64,000 nt of DNA from Acetitomaculum ruminis DSM 5522 (lineage in GTDB: Bacteria > Bacillota > Clostridia > Lachnospirales > Lachnospiraceae). Positions 41,429 to 51,909 of the stretch are shown in pieces. Position 1 is the first letter of the stretch. Each line of letters begins with the position of its first letter. The translations under genes were made by a program, and so were the position numbers. The notes beneath the pieces were generated by a model, which was not told where the DNA came from, searched no databases, and worked only from the letters and a program-made list of their open reading frames with translations. The stretch lies in assembly GCF_900112085.1 (NCBI RefSeq), contig NZ_FOJY01000018.1:1-64000 (forward strand), read 5' to 3'.

Positions 41429-41538
41429 TTTAATGTGCTATTCTTTTCGGGAATTCAAGAAGAATATTTTGGAAAAGTTAAAATAGAAAAGAAGTTGGAT
41501 ATTGGAAAATACATTGAAAAAATCAGGAGGCTTACTGC

Positions 41539-44406
41539 ATGTTTAAGAAAAAAAGGTTGTTTTTTATAGGGGGTATAATCTTTATATTCTTTATGTGTAG
41601 TTTTATTTCTTCCTTTGCAAAAGAGGATGAAAAAGCTAAAACAATCAAGGTTGGATATCCGAATTTGGGAAAATATGAATCTGTAAGGGATGATGATTAT
41701 AAAACGGGATACGGTTATGAATATCTTCAAAAAATATCTTCTATAACAGGTTGGGAGTATGAATATGTTTATGGTTCTTTTGACGAGCTGGAAGAAAAAC
41801 TGGAAAAGGAAGAGATTGATTTATTAGGATATCTTTTGCCCTCTGAGGGAAATAATAAGAATTATAATTATTCAGATTATCCTGAGGGGAAAGAAGTATT
41901 TTTTATTTATGTAAAAGCTGAAAGTTCAGAATATTTTACAAAATCAAATGAAAAGGCTTTAGAAGGAAAGAAAATAGGAGTGCTTAGTGACTCTTATCAG
42001 TCAAAGCTTTTAGAAGGATGGTTAGGTGCATACGATTTAGATGCGGAAGTCAAAAACTATAAGGATGATACGATTTTAAAAGAGGATTTTGAAAAGGGAC
42101 TTCTAGATGGTATTGTGTCTTCTAATATTACAGCAGATAAGGGGATGGTGTCTGTTGCAAGTCTTGGAAATTCCGAATTTTATTATGGTGTTGCAAAAAA
42201 CAAAACAGATGTCTTAGAAGAATTAAATCGGGCTCTTTATAAAATAAATGTTGAAGAGCCTTACTATAATGACACTATTTATGAAAGATATAGTATTGAC
42301 GAAAATGCCAATAATAAGCTTAACTACGAGGAAGAAGCATGGCTGAAAAAAAATAATAATACTGTCAGGATAGGTTTTACTAATGAAAATATGCCCTATT
42401 CTGATACAGAGGATCAAGAAAAAAAGAGAATAGAAAAAAATAATAAAAATGCCCAGGAAAAAAGCTACAAAATAAATCCCGAAAAGTCAATGGGGGTTAT
42501 TTCTGCTATAATTGATATTTTAGAAAACGATTTTGGCATCAATGTTGAGGTTTATGCCTATAATACAACCCTTGAAATGACCAACGATTTTGATAATGGA
42601 AAGATAGACATATTCGGCCCCCTGTTTGGAGATTATTGGCTGGGAGAAAAATATGGACATATAGATTCTAAAAATATTTCTGAAGGAACAATCAGCGTTC
42701 TATATGATAATAAGACTACATTTTCAAAGGATCTTTTAAAAAATATTGTTGTATCGGAAACCAGTATGATACAGCTGGGAATGTGTAAAGTCATCTACTC
42801 TGATGCAGAGGTGACATATGCACCAAGTATGAGGGAATGTATAAAAATGATTACGGATAATCCTGATAAGGGTTATTGTACCGTGGTTACAACCTCAAAA
42901 CTTTCCGCTTTAAAAAAATACCCTGAAATGGATAATATTAATGTTACGGAAGTAAATGGAATAAATGATAATAAAGAAGGAATTTGTTTTGGAGTACAAA
43001 GAGGGGAAGTGCAACTTTTAAGTATATTTAACAAGGCGGTTTCTCTTTGCTCTAACAGTTTGATTATAAATACATCAACAGAGGTAAATGCTTATTCGCT
43101 TGGGGATATATTAAGACGAAATTTTTCAAAGGTATTTGGAATTTTAATGTTAATACTTATATTTTTAGCTCTTATGTTTTTGTTTTATATCAGATTTACC
43201 ATTTTAAATAAAAGAGCTTTGGAAGAGGCCAATATAAAAATAGAAAAATCAAGAGCTTTAGCTGAGGAAGCCAATAATGCAAAAACCGTTTTTTTATTTA
43301 ATATGTCTCATGATATAAGAACCCCTTTAAATGCCATCATCGGACTTACTAATCTTGCTCAAAAGCATATGGATGACAGCGAAAAAATCAAGCATTATCT
43401 TAAAGATATAAGATATTCGGGAAATCATCTTTTAGATGTAATAAACAGCGTATTAGAGCTTGCTAAAATAGAAAATGGAAAGGCAGTTTTAAAGGAAAGA
43501 CCAACAGATATTTCCGAGTTTAAAGATGGAATTTATGCTATATTTTGCAATATGGCAGCTGAAAAAAATATAGATCTTTTTGTGGAAGAAAATATTACCA
43601 GACCTTTTTTGTACATTGATAAGCCTAAGATGGAAGAAATATTGCTTAATATCATTAATAATGCTATTAAATATACCAATGAGGATGGTAAAATCAAAGT
43701 AGAAATATTACAAAAGATACTTGATGAAGATTATTGCCTGACTACTCTTATAGTAAGCGACAATGGAATAGGAATGTCTGAAGAATATAAGGAGCATATG
43801 TTTGAAAGCTTCACTAGAGAAAGAACCTGGGAAAGCGATAATGTTCAGGGAACCGGGCTGGGTCTTAGTATAGTAAAATCCTATGTGGACTTAATGGGAG
43901 GAAGTATAGAAGTAGATAGCAAGGTAGGTTGCGGAACAACAATAAGAATAATTTTGAAAAACAAATTGGCCAAGGGTGAATTAAATGATGATCTTGAGCA
44001 AGAAAAAATAAGAAAGAAAGTCAATTTTGATAATATTAGGATACTTCTTGCTGAAGATAATGATTTAAATGCAGAAATTGCAGGAGAATTATTAAAAGAT
44101 GCCGGAATAGAAGTTGAGAGAGTTAAAGATGGTATAGAATGCGTAGAAAAAATTAAGGATAGAAAAGCTCATTATTATGACATGGTTTTAATGGATGTTC
44201 AGATGCCACATCTTGACGGATATGGGGCAACTGCAAAAATAAGAAAATTAGATGATGAAAACAAATCTGAAATACCAATAATTGCCATGACAGCCAATGT
44301 TTTTGAGGAAGATAAGAAAAATGCATATGATGCAGGAATGAATGGACATATATCAAAACCTATAGATGTTCAGATACTATTTGAAATAATTAACAGATTT
44401 TGCTAA
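41539..44406 (+). CDS. Hybrid sensor histidine kinase with two SBP_bac_3-type sensor domains
   Basis: 955 residues. A signal/anchor helix (about 8-28) precedes two periplasmic-binding-protein type-3 domains (about 32-255 and 275-510) outside the membrane. A membrane helix at about 530-555 follows, then HisKA with H591 in NMSHDIRTPLNAIIG and HATPase (NIINNAIKYTN; DNGIGMS; GTGLGLSIVKS). A receiver domain carries D886 in VLMDVQMPHLDGYG. This is the EvgS/BvgS layout; amino-acid-like ligands are plausible. No HPt domain or separate DNA-binding regulator lies next to it, so its output partner is elsewhere. Confidence 0.9.
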   Translation: MFKKKRLFFIGGIIFIFFMCSFISSFAKEDEKAKTIKVGYPNLGKYESVRDDDYKTGYGYEYLQKISSITGWEYEYVYGSFDELEEKLEKEEIDLLGYLLPSEGNNKNYNYSDYPEGKEVFFIYVKAESSEYFTKSNEKALEGKKIGVLSDSYQSKLLEGWLGAYDLDAEVKNYKDDTILKEDFEKGLLDGIVSSNITADKGMVSVASLGNSEFYYGVAKNKTDVLEELNRALYKINVEEPYYNDTIYERYSIDENANNKLNYEEEAWLKKNNNTVRIGFTNENMPYSDTEDQEKKRIEKNNKNAQEKSYKINPEKSMGVISAIIDILENDFGINVEVYAYNTTLEMTNDFDNGKIDIFGPLFGDYWLGEKYGHIDSKNISEGTISVLYDNKTTFSKDLLKNIVVSETSMIQLGMCKVIYSDAEVTYAPSMRECIKMITDNPDKGYCTVVTTSKLSALKKYPEMDNINVTEVNGINDNKEGICFGVQRGEVQLLSIFNKAVSLCSNSLIINTSTEVNAYSLGDILRRNFSKVFGILMLILIFLALMFLFYIRFTILNKRALEEANIKIEKSRALAEEANNAKTVFLFNMSHDIRTPLNAIIGLTNLAQKHMDDSEKIKHYLKDIRYSGNHLLDVINSVLELAKIENGKAVLKERPTDISEFKDGIYAIFCNMAAEKNIDLFVEENITRPFLYIDKPKMEEILLNIINNAIKYTNEDGKIKVEILQKILDEDYCLTTLIVSDNGIGMSEEYKEHMFESFTRERTWESDNVQGTGLGLSIVKSYVDLMGGSIEVDSKVGCGTTIRIILKNKLAKGELNDDLEQEKIRKKVNFDNIRILLAEDNDLNAEIAGELLKDAGIEVERVKDGIECVEKIKDRKAHYYDMVLMDVQMPHLDGYGATAKIRKLDDENKSEIPIIAMTANVFEEDKKNAYDAGMNGHISKPIDVQILFEIINRFC

Positions 44407-44432
44407 AAAAAAATAATATTTAATTTTTAATT

Positions 44433-44484
44433 AAGAAAGTCAGGAGAAAAGATATTTTATGATACTTTTTTCCTAGACTTTCTT
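44433..44484 (+). terminator. Hairpin between kinase and chemoreceptor genes
   Basis: AAGAAAGTC-GGA and TCC-GACTTTCTT pair around a T-rich loop; TATTG follows. Confidence 0.5.
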
Positions 44485-44585
44485 ATTGCTTTGTGGGTAT
44501 AATAAGAAAAGATTTTTGTATCGTTCCCAAAAGCATAGGGGTAAGAAACGAGCTTATTGTTATAATCAAGGAGGATTTAATAATT

Positions 44586-45512
44586 ATGACAAGAGATGAA
44601 TTGGTTGAAAATCAGGAGGGGTTATTGAAAGCAATTCAAAATTCAATGTCAGAGGATGCTTCGGTAGCTCTTGGCATTATTAATGATGAAAGAGAAATGG
44701 TTGTTACAAGGCTTATACCTGCAAAAACATTCAGGTATTCTTTTAAAGAAGGAAATTTAGGCTCAGTGGACAACCCGGGATTTCAGGAGCAGTATAACAA
44801 AGTATTTTTAAACGGACAGGTTGATTATGCCTATTATCCGTCAGAAATATATGGACTTCCTTTAAAGGTAACTGTTTCACCGGTTAGAGATAAAATAGAA
44901 GGGGTTATCGGAGCTTTATATGTAGCAACCTGCTTAAACCAGAAAGAAACTCTTTATAATGCAGCAATCAACCTTGATAAGAGCATTAAAGAAACAGATT
45001 CTGCAATAGGAGAGGTATCTGAAGGAATACAGGGACTTGCCGGTGCTCTTTCAAAAATTCACGAGATTTCTACTGCCATCAGTGAAAATATTAATAAGAC
45101 AGTATCCCTTATAAATCAGGTTGCTTCAACGGCTTCCCGTTCCAATATTCTTGCTTTAAACGCTTCCATAGAAGCAGCAAGAGCCGGTGAAGCAGGAAGA
45201 GGTTTTAACGTGGTTGCTCAGGAAATGGGAAAACTTGCAAAAGCCAGCGGGGATGTTTCAAAGGAAATAAAGGAAACATTATCAGAAATGTTTGATGCTT
45301 TGAATAAAGTAAATAAAGAAGTGTCAGATTCTGATGAAATTGCCACAAGTCAGGCAGGGTGTGTTGAAGAAATATCAGCCTCGGTTACATCATTATCCTC
45401 AGAGTCACAGACCTTAAGTGAAATCGCAGATGTGGAAGATGTTAAAAATCTTAGAAGCGTTCCAGAAGAATTTATTCAAATGATGAAAGAATTTGGAAAA
45501 AACAACAGATAA
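44586..45512 (+). CDS. Soluble methyl-accepting chemotaxis-type signalling protein
   Basis: 308 residues starting at ATG 44586, which has AAGGAGGA 8-10 bp upstream; the longer reading from 44493 has no ribosome site and overlaps the preceding hairpin region. The N-terminal 140 residues form a PAS/cache-like cytoplasmic sensor. The rest is a coiled-coil signalling domain whose tip [22 protein letters not shown] is the conserved CheA/CheW-binding hairpin. There is no membrane helix, so it senses internal signals. Heptad length is short. A terminator follows. Confidence 0.85.
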   Translation: MTRDELVENQEGLLKAIQNSMSEDASVALGIINDEREMVVTRLIPAKTFRYSFKEGNLGSVDNPGFQEQYNKVFLNGQVDYAYYPSEIYGLPLKVTVSPVRDKIEGVIGALYVATCLNQKETLYNAAINLDKSIKETDSAIGEVSEGIQGLAGALSKIHEISTAISENINKTVSLINQVASTASRSNILALNASIEAARAGEAGRGFNVVAQEMGKLAKASGDVSKEIKETLSEMFDALNKVNKEVSDSDEIATSQAGCVEEISASVTSLSSESQTLSEIADVEDVKNLRSVPEEFIQMMKEFGKNNR

Positions 45513-45520
45513 AAAAAATG

Positions 45521-45552
45521 GACTTTTTGATATTTCAAAAGGTCCTTTTTTG
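45521..45552 (+). terminator. Intrinsic terminator after the chemoreceptor gene
   Basis: GGAC-TTTTGA and TCAAAAGGTCC pair with a small loop, then six T. Confidence 0.75.
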
Positions 45553-45669
45553 ACTTATAAAAAATATAGAATATCTAATGTATTTTTGAGGGGAGTGTGA
45601 TAAAATATCCTACGGGTTTGTTAAATTCAGTTGACAAATCTATTTATGGCAATAAGGGGGTTTTGAAAA

Positions 45670-48615
45670 ATGCTATCTGTTTTTAATGCTTATTTTACCA
45701 ATGAAAAGAAAAAAATAAATTACTTTTGTGTATATACTCTTTTGTTTTTGGTAATGGCTTTTTTTGTCTATATATCCTTTATATTTTCTAATCGTTCTCT
45801 GGTATGGGATGAAGATGGAATGATGCAGCACTTAAAGGCTCTTATATATTATTCCAAATATTTAAGGGGGATTATTAAAAATCTTATATTTAATCATAAA
45901 CTTATAATACCTGACTGGGATTTTAATATAGGTGAAGGAAGTGACATTTTAACTACCTTTCATTATTATGTTATCGGAGATCCAATAGCATTATTTTCAG
46001 TTTTTATTCCTGTGAGATATATGCAGTATTTTTATTCCTTTTCCAGTATTTTACGCCTTTATTTAGCAGGGATATCCTTTTCATTTTTAGCTTTTGGCAC
46101 CGGAAGAAAAAACAGATACGGGATAGTGGCAGGGGCACTTACCTACAGTTTTTGCTTTTGGGCAATGTATAATTCTGCCAGACACTTGTTTTTTATCAAT
46201 CCCTTGATATATTTTCCTCTGGTAATACTGGGGATAGAAAAGATAATTAAAGACATGAAACCCTATTTGTTTATTATTTTTGTGGCGGTTTCAGCCCTGT
46301 CAAATTTTTATTTTTTTTATATGATAGTCCTTCTTGCCATTTTTTATACTCTTGTAAGACTGGCTTTTTTGTATAAAAAAGACTTAAAAAAGGCATTTTT
46401 AATGCTTATAAAAATCGGTATTAATTCTCTTATTGGGGTTTTTCTTGCAGGGATTATATTCTTACCGGTTTTAAATATTTTTTTACATGATTCTAGAATG
46501 ACATCATCCACGCAAAAGTTTCATCTTTTTTATCCTCTTGGATATTATAGTAGTCTTCCTTCTGTATTGACTACTTCTAACATTTCATTCTGGCTTTGCA
46601 TGGGATTTGGGATTCCAGCAATAATTGCCATATTTGTATTATTTGTTAAAAAGAAAGAAAATACTTTTTTAAAAACACTATTTATTATATGCGTGATTTT
46701 TACAATTTTCCCTATATTTGGAAGATTATTAAACGGAATGAGTTACAGTGCAAACAGATGGAGCTGGGGATTTGCGCTTTTATGTTCATATATTCTTACA
46801 AGTTTATGGGAAAATATATTTTCCCTTGAAAAGGAAGAATATAAAAAAATAGTTTTTATCAACATTATTTATTTTTTAATATGTCTTTTTGCTGATGAAT
46901 CCCGGGAGTTAGCCACCTATGTCATGACATCCCTGATTTTTATCGCATTAATACTTATAAATATAAAGTTACAAAAGAAAAAAATCTCATATAAATACCT
47001 TGCAATGCTTTTAATACTGATTGTAAATGTTATTAATATTAGTTTTTGGTATTTTTCTTTTGATGGGGATAATTATGTAGGTCAATGTCTGGAGAACTCC
47101 AAAATTGAAGAGGAAAATACCTATAATGAAATTAATCTGGTTAAGGATGTAAATAAGGGGAAGAGTTATACAAGAATAACAGGCAGAGATTTAAGAAGAA
47201 ATGCCAATGTATTAAAAAATGTATCCTCAACCCAGTATTTCTGGTCCATAAGTAATCCTTTTCTTAATAATTACCGCACTTTAATAGCTGCATTAGAGAA
47301 TAGATTCTTTTTATATGAGGGATATGACGATAGAACTACTCCCATAGAATTATCTTCTATAGATTATTTTTTATGCAAAAGTAATGATGATAAGGGAATT
47401 CCTTACGGTTATACCTTGATGAAAAAAGAAAATGTAAAATCTGTCCTTATAAATCAGGCAAAAGAAGATTTAAAAGCTGAATTATCTGTAGATAAACTAA
47501 GTAAAGAACAAGAGGAGATTATAAATAAATCCTTTGAAGAAGAAAGTTATGCCCTTTATAAAAATGATTATGCCCTTCCTTTGGGATATTCTTATGATAC
47601 CTGCATTTCTAAGAAAAATTATGAAAATCTTGACCCAATACAAAAACAGCAAATACAGCTAGAAGCAGTAGAAATAGAAAAAAATAACAGTGATATAAAA
47701 GAATTATCAAAAAAGAAAGAAAATTATTCTATTCCCTATGAAATAAGCTGTGAGTCAGAAAATATTGTTATAACCAAGGAGGGATTTATTACAACAGCAG
47801 ATAATGAAAAAGTAACTTTAACCTTTAAGGGAAAGGCAAATTCAGAAATCTGTCTGGGATTTGAAAATTTTGATTTTGAAGCAATTTCAGAATATGATTT
47901 GTATTTTGGAGATGAGCTGGTAGATCCCAATAATTTATATAATAAAACCAATTGGGATTTATTATCAAAAGACCAGCAATTACAGATGAAAAAAGATAAA
48001 AAGTTCTATAAATATACCCAGGGAGTAGAGATAAGTATTATATCTTCAAAAAAGGTGAAAAAAACTCTTGAATATATAAAACCTGAAGCTATGTTTTCTT
48101 CCGGCAGACACGACTTTGTGGTTAATTTAGGCTACAATAAAAAGCCTGAAAAGAAAATAGTAATAAAGCTTCCAAAAGCCGGCAGATATACTTTTGATGA
48201 TTTAAAAGTTTACTGTGTTTCAATGGATGATTATGAGAATAAGGTATCTAAACTTAAGGAAAATGTTTTAGAAAATGTTCAAATGGATGTAGATAAAATC
48301 ACAGGTACAATTGATTTAAAAAAGAAAAAAATACTGGTTATGTCAATTCCTTATTCATCCGGTTGGAGTGCTTATATAGACGGAAAAAAGGTAGATACCT
48401 TTGTGGCAAATGAACGCCATATAGGAATAGAAGTTTATGAAGGATTTCACAATGTGGAATTTAGATACAGCCTGCCCTTTAAATTTGAAGGGGCTTTAAT
48501 GACATTGCTTGGATTTGTGGGCTTTGGTTTAATGGTGATTGTGAGAAAAATTTGTAAAAATAAGAGCATAAATGCCCATAATTGCGATAATACTTTAACT
48601 GTGGTAGAATCGTAA
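45670..48615 (+). CDS. YfhO-family multispanning membrane protein
   Basis: 981 residues. About 12 helices lie in the first half (to about 460), with DEDGMMQHLKALIYYSK and NFNIGEGSD-type motifs in the first outer loop. A large extracytoplasmic part follows, then a last helix near 945-965. The family (YfhO) resembles GT-C glycosyltransferases and is linked to glycosylation of lipoteichoic acid, typically with a GtrB-like partner. Such a partner gene is present at 50941 and is followed by a decayed YfhO copy. Substrate unknown. GGGGG precedes the ATG. Confidence 0.85.
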   Translation: MLSVFNAYFTNEKKKINYFCVYTLLFLVMAFFVYISFIFSNRSLVWDEDGMMQHLKALIYYSKYLRGIIKNLIFNHKLIIPDWDFNIGEGSDILTTFHYYVIGDPIALFSVFIPVRYMQYFYSFSSILRLYLAGISFSFLAFGTGRKNRYGIVAGALTYSFCFWAMYNSARHLFFINPLIYFPLVILGIEKIIKDMKPYLFIIFVAVSALSNFYFFYMIVLLAIFYTLVRLAFLYKKDLKKAFLMLIKIGINSLIGVFLAGIIFLPVLNIFLHDSRMTSSTQKFHLFYPLGYYSSLPSVLTTSNISFWLCMGFGIPAIIAIFVLFVKKKENTFLKTLFIICVIFTIFPIFGRLLNGMSYSANRWSWGFALLCSYILTSLWENIFSLEKEEYKKIVFINIIYFLICLFADESRELATYVMTSLIFIALILINIKLQKKKISYKYLAMLLILIVNVINISFWYFSFDGDNYVGQCLENSKIEEENTYNEINLVKDVNKGKSYTRITGRDLRRNANVLKNVSSTQYFWSISNPFLNNYRTLIAALENRFFLYEGYDDRTTPIELSSIDYFLCKSNDDKGIPYGYTLMKKENVKSVLINQAKEDLKAELSVDKLSKEQEEIINKSFEEESYALYKNDYALPLGYSYDTCISKKNYENLDPIQKQQIQLEAVEIEKNNSDIKELSKKKENYSIPYEISCESENIVITKEGFITTADNEKVTLTFKGKANSEICLGFENFDFEAISEYDLYFGDELVDPNNLYNKTNWDLLSKDQQLQMKKDKKFYKYTQGVEISIISSKKVKKTLEYIKPEAMFSSGRHDFVVNLGYNKKPEKKIVIKLPKAGRYTFDDLKVYCVSMDDYENKVSKLKENVLENVQMDVDKITGTIDLKKKKILVMSIPYSSGWSAYIDGKKVDTFVANERHIGIEVYEGFHNVEFRYSLPFKFEGALMTLLGFVGFGLMVIVRKICKNKSINAHNCDNTLTVVES

Positions 48616-48683
48616 GCGATTGTGCAGTGAAAAAATAACAGGAAGGCTTAGCTATTAGACTTTATAGCTAAAGAAAAAATGTG

Positions 48684-49778
48684 ATGAAAAACAAAAAAGA
48701 ACGTATTTATTCTTATGACACTTTTAGATTGATTGCAGCTTTTTGTGTAGTTGCACTTCATTTCCCTATGAGAAACAGATTTGGAGATGAATTGTCGGTA
48801 TTGGCAAGAATAGGTGTGCCATTTTTCTTTTTGATTTCGGGTTATTTTCATTTTAATCATAAAGAATTAGATTATAAGAAGATTATTAAAGAATTATTGA
48901 AGATTATCAAGTATCTGATAATTTGTAACACAGTTTATTTTTTGTATACTCTTAATAAAACAGCGCATTTATATCATGGAAAAGAAGATGCATATTTTCT
49001 TGCAGCAAAAAGAATCATCTTGAAACTTTTAAATCTTAGATTTCTTTTTTTTAATTTTGGTCTTGCAGGTCATCTTTGGTATCTTCGAGCAATGCTTATT
49101 TTGGTCATTGTATTTGCTTTAGTAAAAAAATTTCATTTGGAAAAGCTTGTTCTTTTTACCATTCCTGTGATAATGATAATTGATTATTCCATGGGACAGT
49201 ATGCACCGTTAATATGGGGACATCCTATTTCCTGGCGCCTTATAGAACCAATTGAAAAATTTCTGGGTGTTGGATATTGTTACTTCTTTATTGGTTATTT
49301 TTTACACAGGTTTTTTGAAGACAGTGATTTGTATAAGAAATTACGGGATAAAATCAGAGGAAAAGAGTATTTACTAATTGGTTTTATATTCTTATTTACT
49401 GCCTTTAATGTTTTTGAGGCCAAATATCTTTTATCCATGGGGATAAAGCTTAGACCGCTAAATTATATTGGAACATTTTTCCTTGTTTTAAGTATATTCA
49501 TATTTTTATCCTTTTTTCCAAACTTAGGTGGAGGAAAATATCCTTTTAGTAAAATTGGAAAAGAATGTGCAGAGCATATTTATTTCTGGCATGTAATTTA
49601 TGGTAAAATATTGGGAAAAATAATAAGACATACACCCTACTATTCTTTTTTTGCAAAATATAGAACAATACTGATTTATCTTAGTTTATTGATTATAATT
49701 CTTATTATTGTAAGTATTAAAAGCTTAATTGTTAATAAGATAAAGGCTAAAAAAGAGTCTGAAACATTAACGAATTAA
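48684..49778 (+). CDS. Membrane acyltransferase (acyltransferase family 3, OafA-like)
   Basis: 365 residues with about ten helices. The opening RIYSYDTFRLIAAFCVVALHF carries the catalytic His of the family; VPFFFLISGYF and WYLRAMLIL follow the usual pattern. These proteins O-acylate surface glycans or teichoic acids. Start ATG 48684 is taken over GTG 48681; the ribosome site is weak (AAAGAAAAAA), so translation may depend on the YfhO gene 68 bp upstream. The 3' end runs into the terminator loop. Confidence 0.82.
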   Translation: MKNKKERIYSYDTFRLIAAFCVVALHFPMRNRFGDELSVLARIGVPFFFLISGYFHFNHKELDYKKIIKELLKIIKYLIICNTVYFLYTLNKTAHLYHGKEDAYFLAAKRIILKLLNLRFLFFNFGLAGHLWYLRAMLILVIVFALVKKFHLEKLVLFTIPVIMIIDYSMGQYAPLIWGHPISWRLIEPIEKFLGVGYCYFFIGYFLHRFFEDSDLYKKLRDKIRGKEYLLIGFIFLFTAFNVFEAKYLLSMGIKLRPLNYIGTFFLVLSIFIFLSFFPNLGGGKYPFSKIGKECAEHIYFWHVIYGKILGKIIRHTPYYSFFAKYRTILIYLSLLIIILIIVSIKSLIVNKIKAKKESETLTN

Positions 49779-49798
49779 AAGCGTTAATGTTTCAGACT
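49756..49798. terminator. Bidirectional terminator
   Basis: AGTCTGAAACATTAACG and its exact complement CGTTAATGTTTCAGACT form a perfect 17-bp stem with a 9-nt loop and A/T runs on both sides. It serves the + strand acyltransferase and the - strand lipoprotein gene. Confidence 0.85.
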
Positions 49799-49815
49799 TT
49801 AATGTTAATACTGTG

Positions 49816-49884
49816 CTAAAGTATTACATCTTTTGCCTTTTCTAAAAGTTCTGCATCCTTGTTGGAAACGCCATCAAGTTCTGC
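49816..49884 (-). pseudogene. Possible C-terminal coding remnant after the lipoprotein stop
   Basis: On the minus strand, in the same frame as the lipoprotein gene but beyond two stops (at 49900-49902 and 49885-49887), the sequence reads AELDGVSNKDAELLEKAKDVIL then stop. Its composition looks coding. It may be the former C-terminus of the lipoprotein lost through nonsense changes. The piece is short and the call tentative. Confidence 0.3.
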
Positions 49885-49899
49885 TTATATATCAGAATT

Positions 49900-50661
49900 T
49901 TAATCGTTATTTGATACATTGTTTTCAGGATTTAAAAGAAAACTTATAAATGCATATTCTCCGTCAGGATTATATAAAGCATAATAACCTAAAGTATCCC
50001 CTGTAAAATCACCATAAACCGGAGTTACCCAGTCTTTAAAACCTTGTGGAAGGACAGAAACCGGGGTATCAGGAAGGTATACCACAAATTCTTTAGCATT
50101 TGAAACTCCGCTGGCATCTGAATAAACTGTTCTCATTCCATCTGCATAATTTTCTGAACCCGGTTCTTCGTTATATGTAATACCATTAATTTCTACTTTG
50201 TAAGAATAATCATCAATTTTAGTAGGATTTACAAAACTTCCGGTAAAGTTTGATTCATACATAGTTCCCTCAGGATAACCATCCCCAGTTTCGCCATATT
50301 CTGAATCGAGATAGTAGCCGGCAAAATCACCATTAGCTGTAATAGAAAGGGAAGTTGACCAGCCTCCTGAATGACTTGTATATTCAAAAGCATAGTTTGA
50401 CAAGTTTGCAAAAAGATCTATATGGTCTTCATTATCATTTTTGTTATCACTGGTGTTATTTGTATCTGCTTCTTCTTTTTTGTCTGTTTCGTTAGAAGAA
50501 TTCTTATCTAAGTTTTTTTCCTGATTTGAATTATTGGTAGTCTCCCGATTTGAAATAACATTGTTAGTATCTGTTCCTTTTTTGGAACTGTCTGCCCCGC
50601 AGGAAGCAAGGGTAAAAGCAGTTACAGCTGCTAATAATAATAATACTATTCTTTTTTTCAT
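49900..50661 (-). CDS. Secreted lipoprotein of unknown function
   Basis: 253 residues, the only clear minus-strand gene. The signal peptide ends in a lipobox LASC with C21. A long Ser/Asn/Lys/Asp-rich linker (about 25-75) is followed by a beta-rich domain (FEYTSHSGGWSTSLSITANGDFAGYYLDS...YALYNPDGEYAFISFLL). No known family is recognised. ATG 50661 is chosen because GGAGG lies 9 bp upstream, while the in-frame TTG at 50676 is less likely. The 3' end may be truncated (see remnant at 49816). It shares the upstream gap 50662-50940 divergently with the GT2 gene; that gap shows no other feature. Confidence 0.75.
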   Translation of the reverse strand: MKKRIVLLLLAAVTAFTLASCGADSSKKGTDTNNVISNRETTNNSNQEKNLDKNSSNETDKKEEADTNNTSDNKNDNEDHIDLFANLSNYAFEYTSHSGGWSTSLSITANGDFAGYYLDSEYGETGDGYPEGTMYESNFTGSFVNPTKIDDYSYKVEINGITYNEEPGSENYADGMRTVYSDASGVSNAKEFVVYLPDTPVSVLPQGFKDWVTPVYGDFTGDTLGYYALYNPDGEYAFISFLLNPENNVSNND

Positions 50662-50940
50662 AAAAATTTCCTCCAATTTAAATGTGATAGATGTAAAAAC
50701 CGGTAAAAAATACCTTAGACTATAAAAAACACCGATTTTTTACAGGCTAAATCAAATATAATTTTACTATACATTAATTTGTTTGTATATCAAATATGTA
50801 CTTTTAGCTGAAAGGTACGTTAATGGGATTTTAGAGTTAATAATTTAATAAATATTAATTATTAAGCTTTTATGATATAATTTTCGTGTTGTGGAGTAAC
50901 TATGAAAGAAAGTAATGATAAAAAGGGTTAAGTTGAAAAA

Positions 50941-51909
50941 ATGGAGATAAAAATAAAAAATAAGAAGGACAAAATGTCCATAGTAGTTCCGTGCTTTAAT
51001 GAAGAAAAAAGCATCCCGTTATTTTATAAAGAATTTAATAAGGTAACTTCCGTTTTAAAAGACAAAGTTGAATTTGAGTTTATTTTTGTAGATGATGGTT
51101 CAAAAGATAAAACCATGGAAGAAATACATAAATTATGTAAAGTCAATAAGTCAGTTTACTATGTTTCTTTTTCAAGAAATTTTGGAAAAGAAGCTGCCAT
51201 TTATGCCGGTTTAAAAAAATCCACAGGAGATTATATTGTTTTAATGGATGCGGATTTACAAGATCCACCGGCACTATTACCTGAGATGTATGACTATGTA
51301 AAAAATGAAGACTTTGATTCTGTAGCCACCAGGAGAGTAACAAGAAAGGGAGAGCCTCTGATAAGATCATTTTTTGCCAGACTTTTTTATAAAATAATGA
51401 AACATATTTCTCAGGCAGATATGGTGGATGGTGCCAGAGATTATCGTCTTATGACCAGAAAATTTGTAAATGCACTTTTAGATATGTCTGAATACAACAG
51501 ATTTTCAAAGGGACTATTTGGCTGGGTTGGATTTAAAACTAAATGGATTGAGTTTGAAAATGTTGAAAGAGTAGCCGGTGAAACAAAGTGGTCATTTTGG
51601 GGATTGTTTAAATATAGTTTGGAAGGAATTATTGCCTTTTCCACATTTCCCTTAACTTTGTCTTCTATTTTTGGATTTATCAGCTGTTTGCTGGCATTTT
51701 GTTATATGATTTTTATTGTTATCAGTAAGTTGTTTTTTGGAAATCCGGTAGCCGGCTGGTCATCTTTAGTATGTATAGTTCTTTTTTTGGGGGGAATACA
51801 GTTAATGAGTATAGGTGTTTTAGGAATGTATTTGTCAAAGACTTACTTAGAAACCAAAAAGAGACCGGTTTTTATAATAGCTGATACAAATATGGAGGAA
51901 AAACCATGA
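50941..51909 (+). CDS. GtrB/DPM1-like polyprenol-phosphate glycosyltransferase (GT2)
   Basis: 322 residues. The GT2 domain shows SIVVPCFNEEKSIP, FIFVDDGSKDKT, ADLQDPP and the ARDYRLM/ETKWSFW marks of GtrB. Two C-terminal helices (about 230-300) follow. It would transfer a sugar to undecaprenyl phosphate for later use by a GT-C enzyme on the outer face. It overlaps the start of the decayed YfhO copy (ATGA), implying the two were once coupled. The intact YfhO at 45670 may still use its product. Confidence 0.88.
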   Translation: MEIKIKNKKDKMSIVVPCFNEEKSIPLFYKEFNKVTSVLKDKVEFEFIFVDDGSKDKTMEEIHKLCKVNKSVYYVSFSRNFGKEAAIYAGLKKSTGDYIVLMDADLQDPPALLPEMYDYVKNEDFDSVATRRVTRKGEPLIRSFFARLFYKIMKHISQADMVDGARDYRLMTRKFVNALLDMSEYNRFSKGLFGWVGFKTKWIEFENVERVAGETKWSFWGLFKYSLEGIIAFSTFPLTLSSIFGFISCLLAFCYMIFIVISKLFFGNPVAGWSSLVCIVLFLGGIQLMSIGVLGMYLSKTYLETKKRPVFIIADTNMEEKP

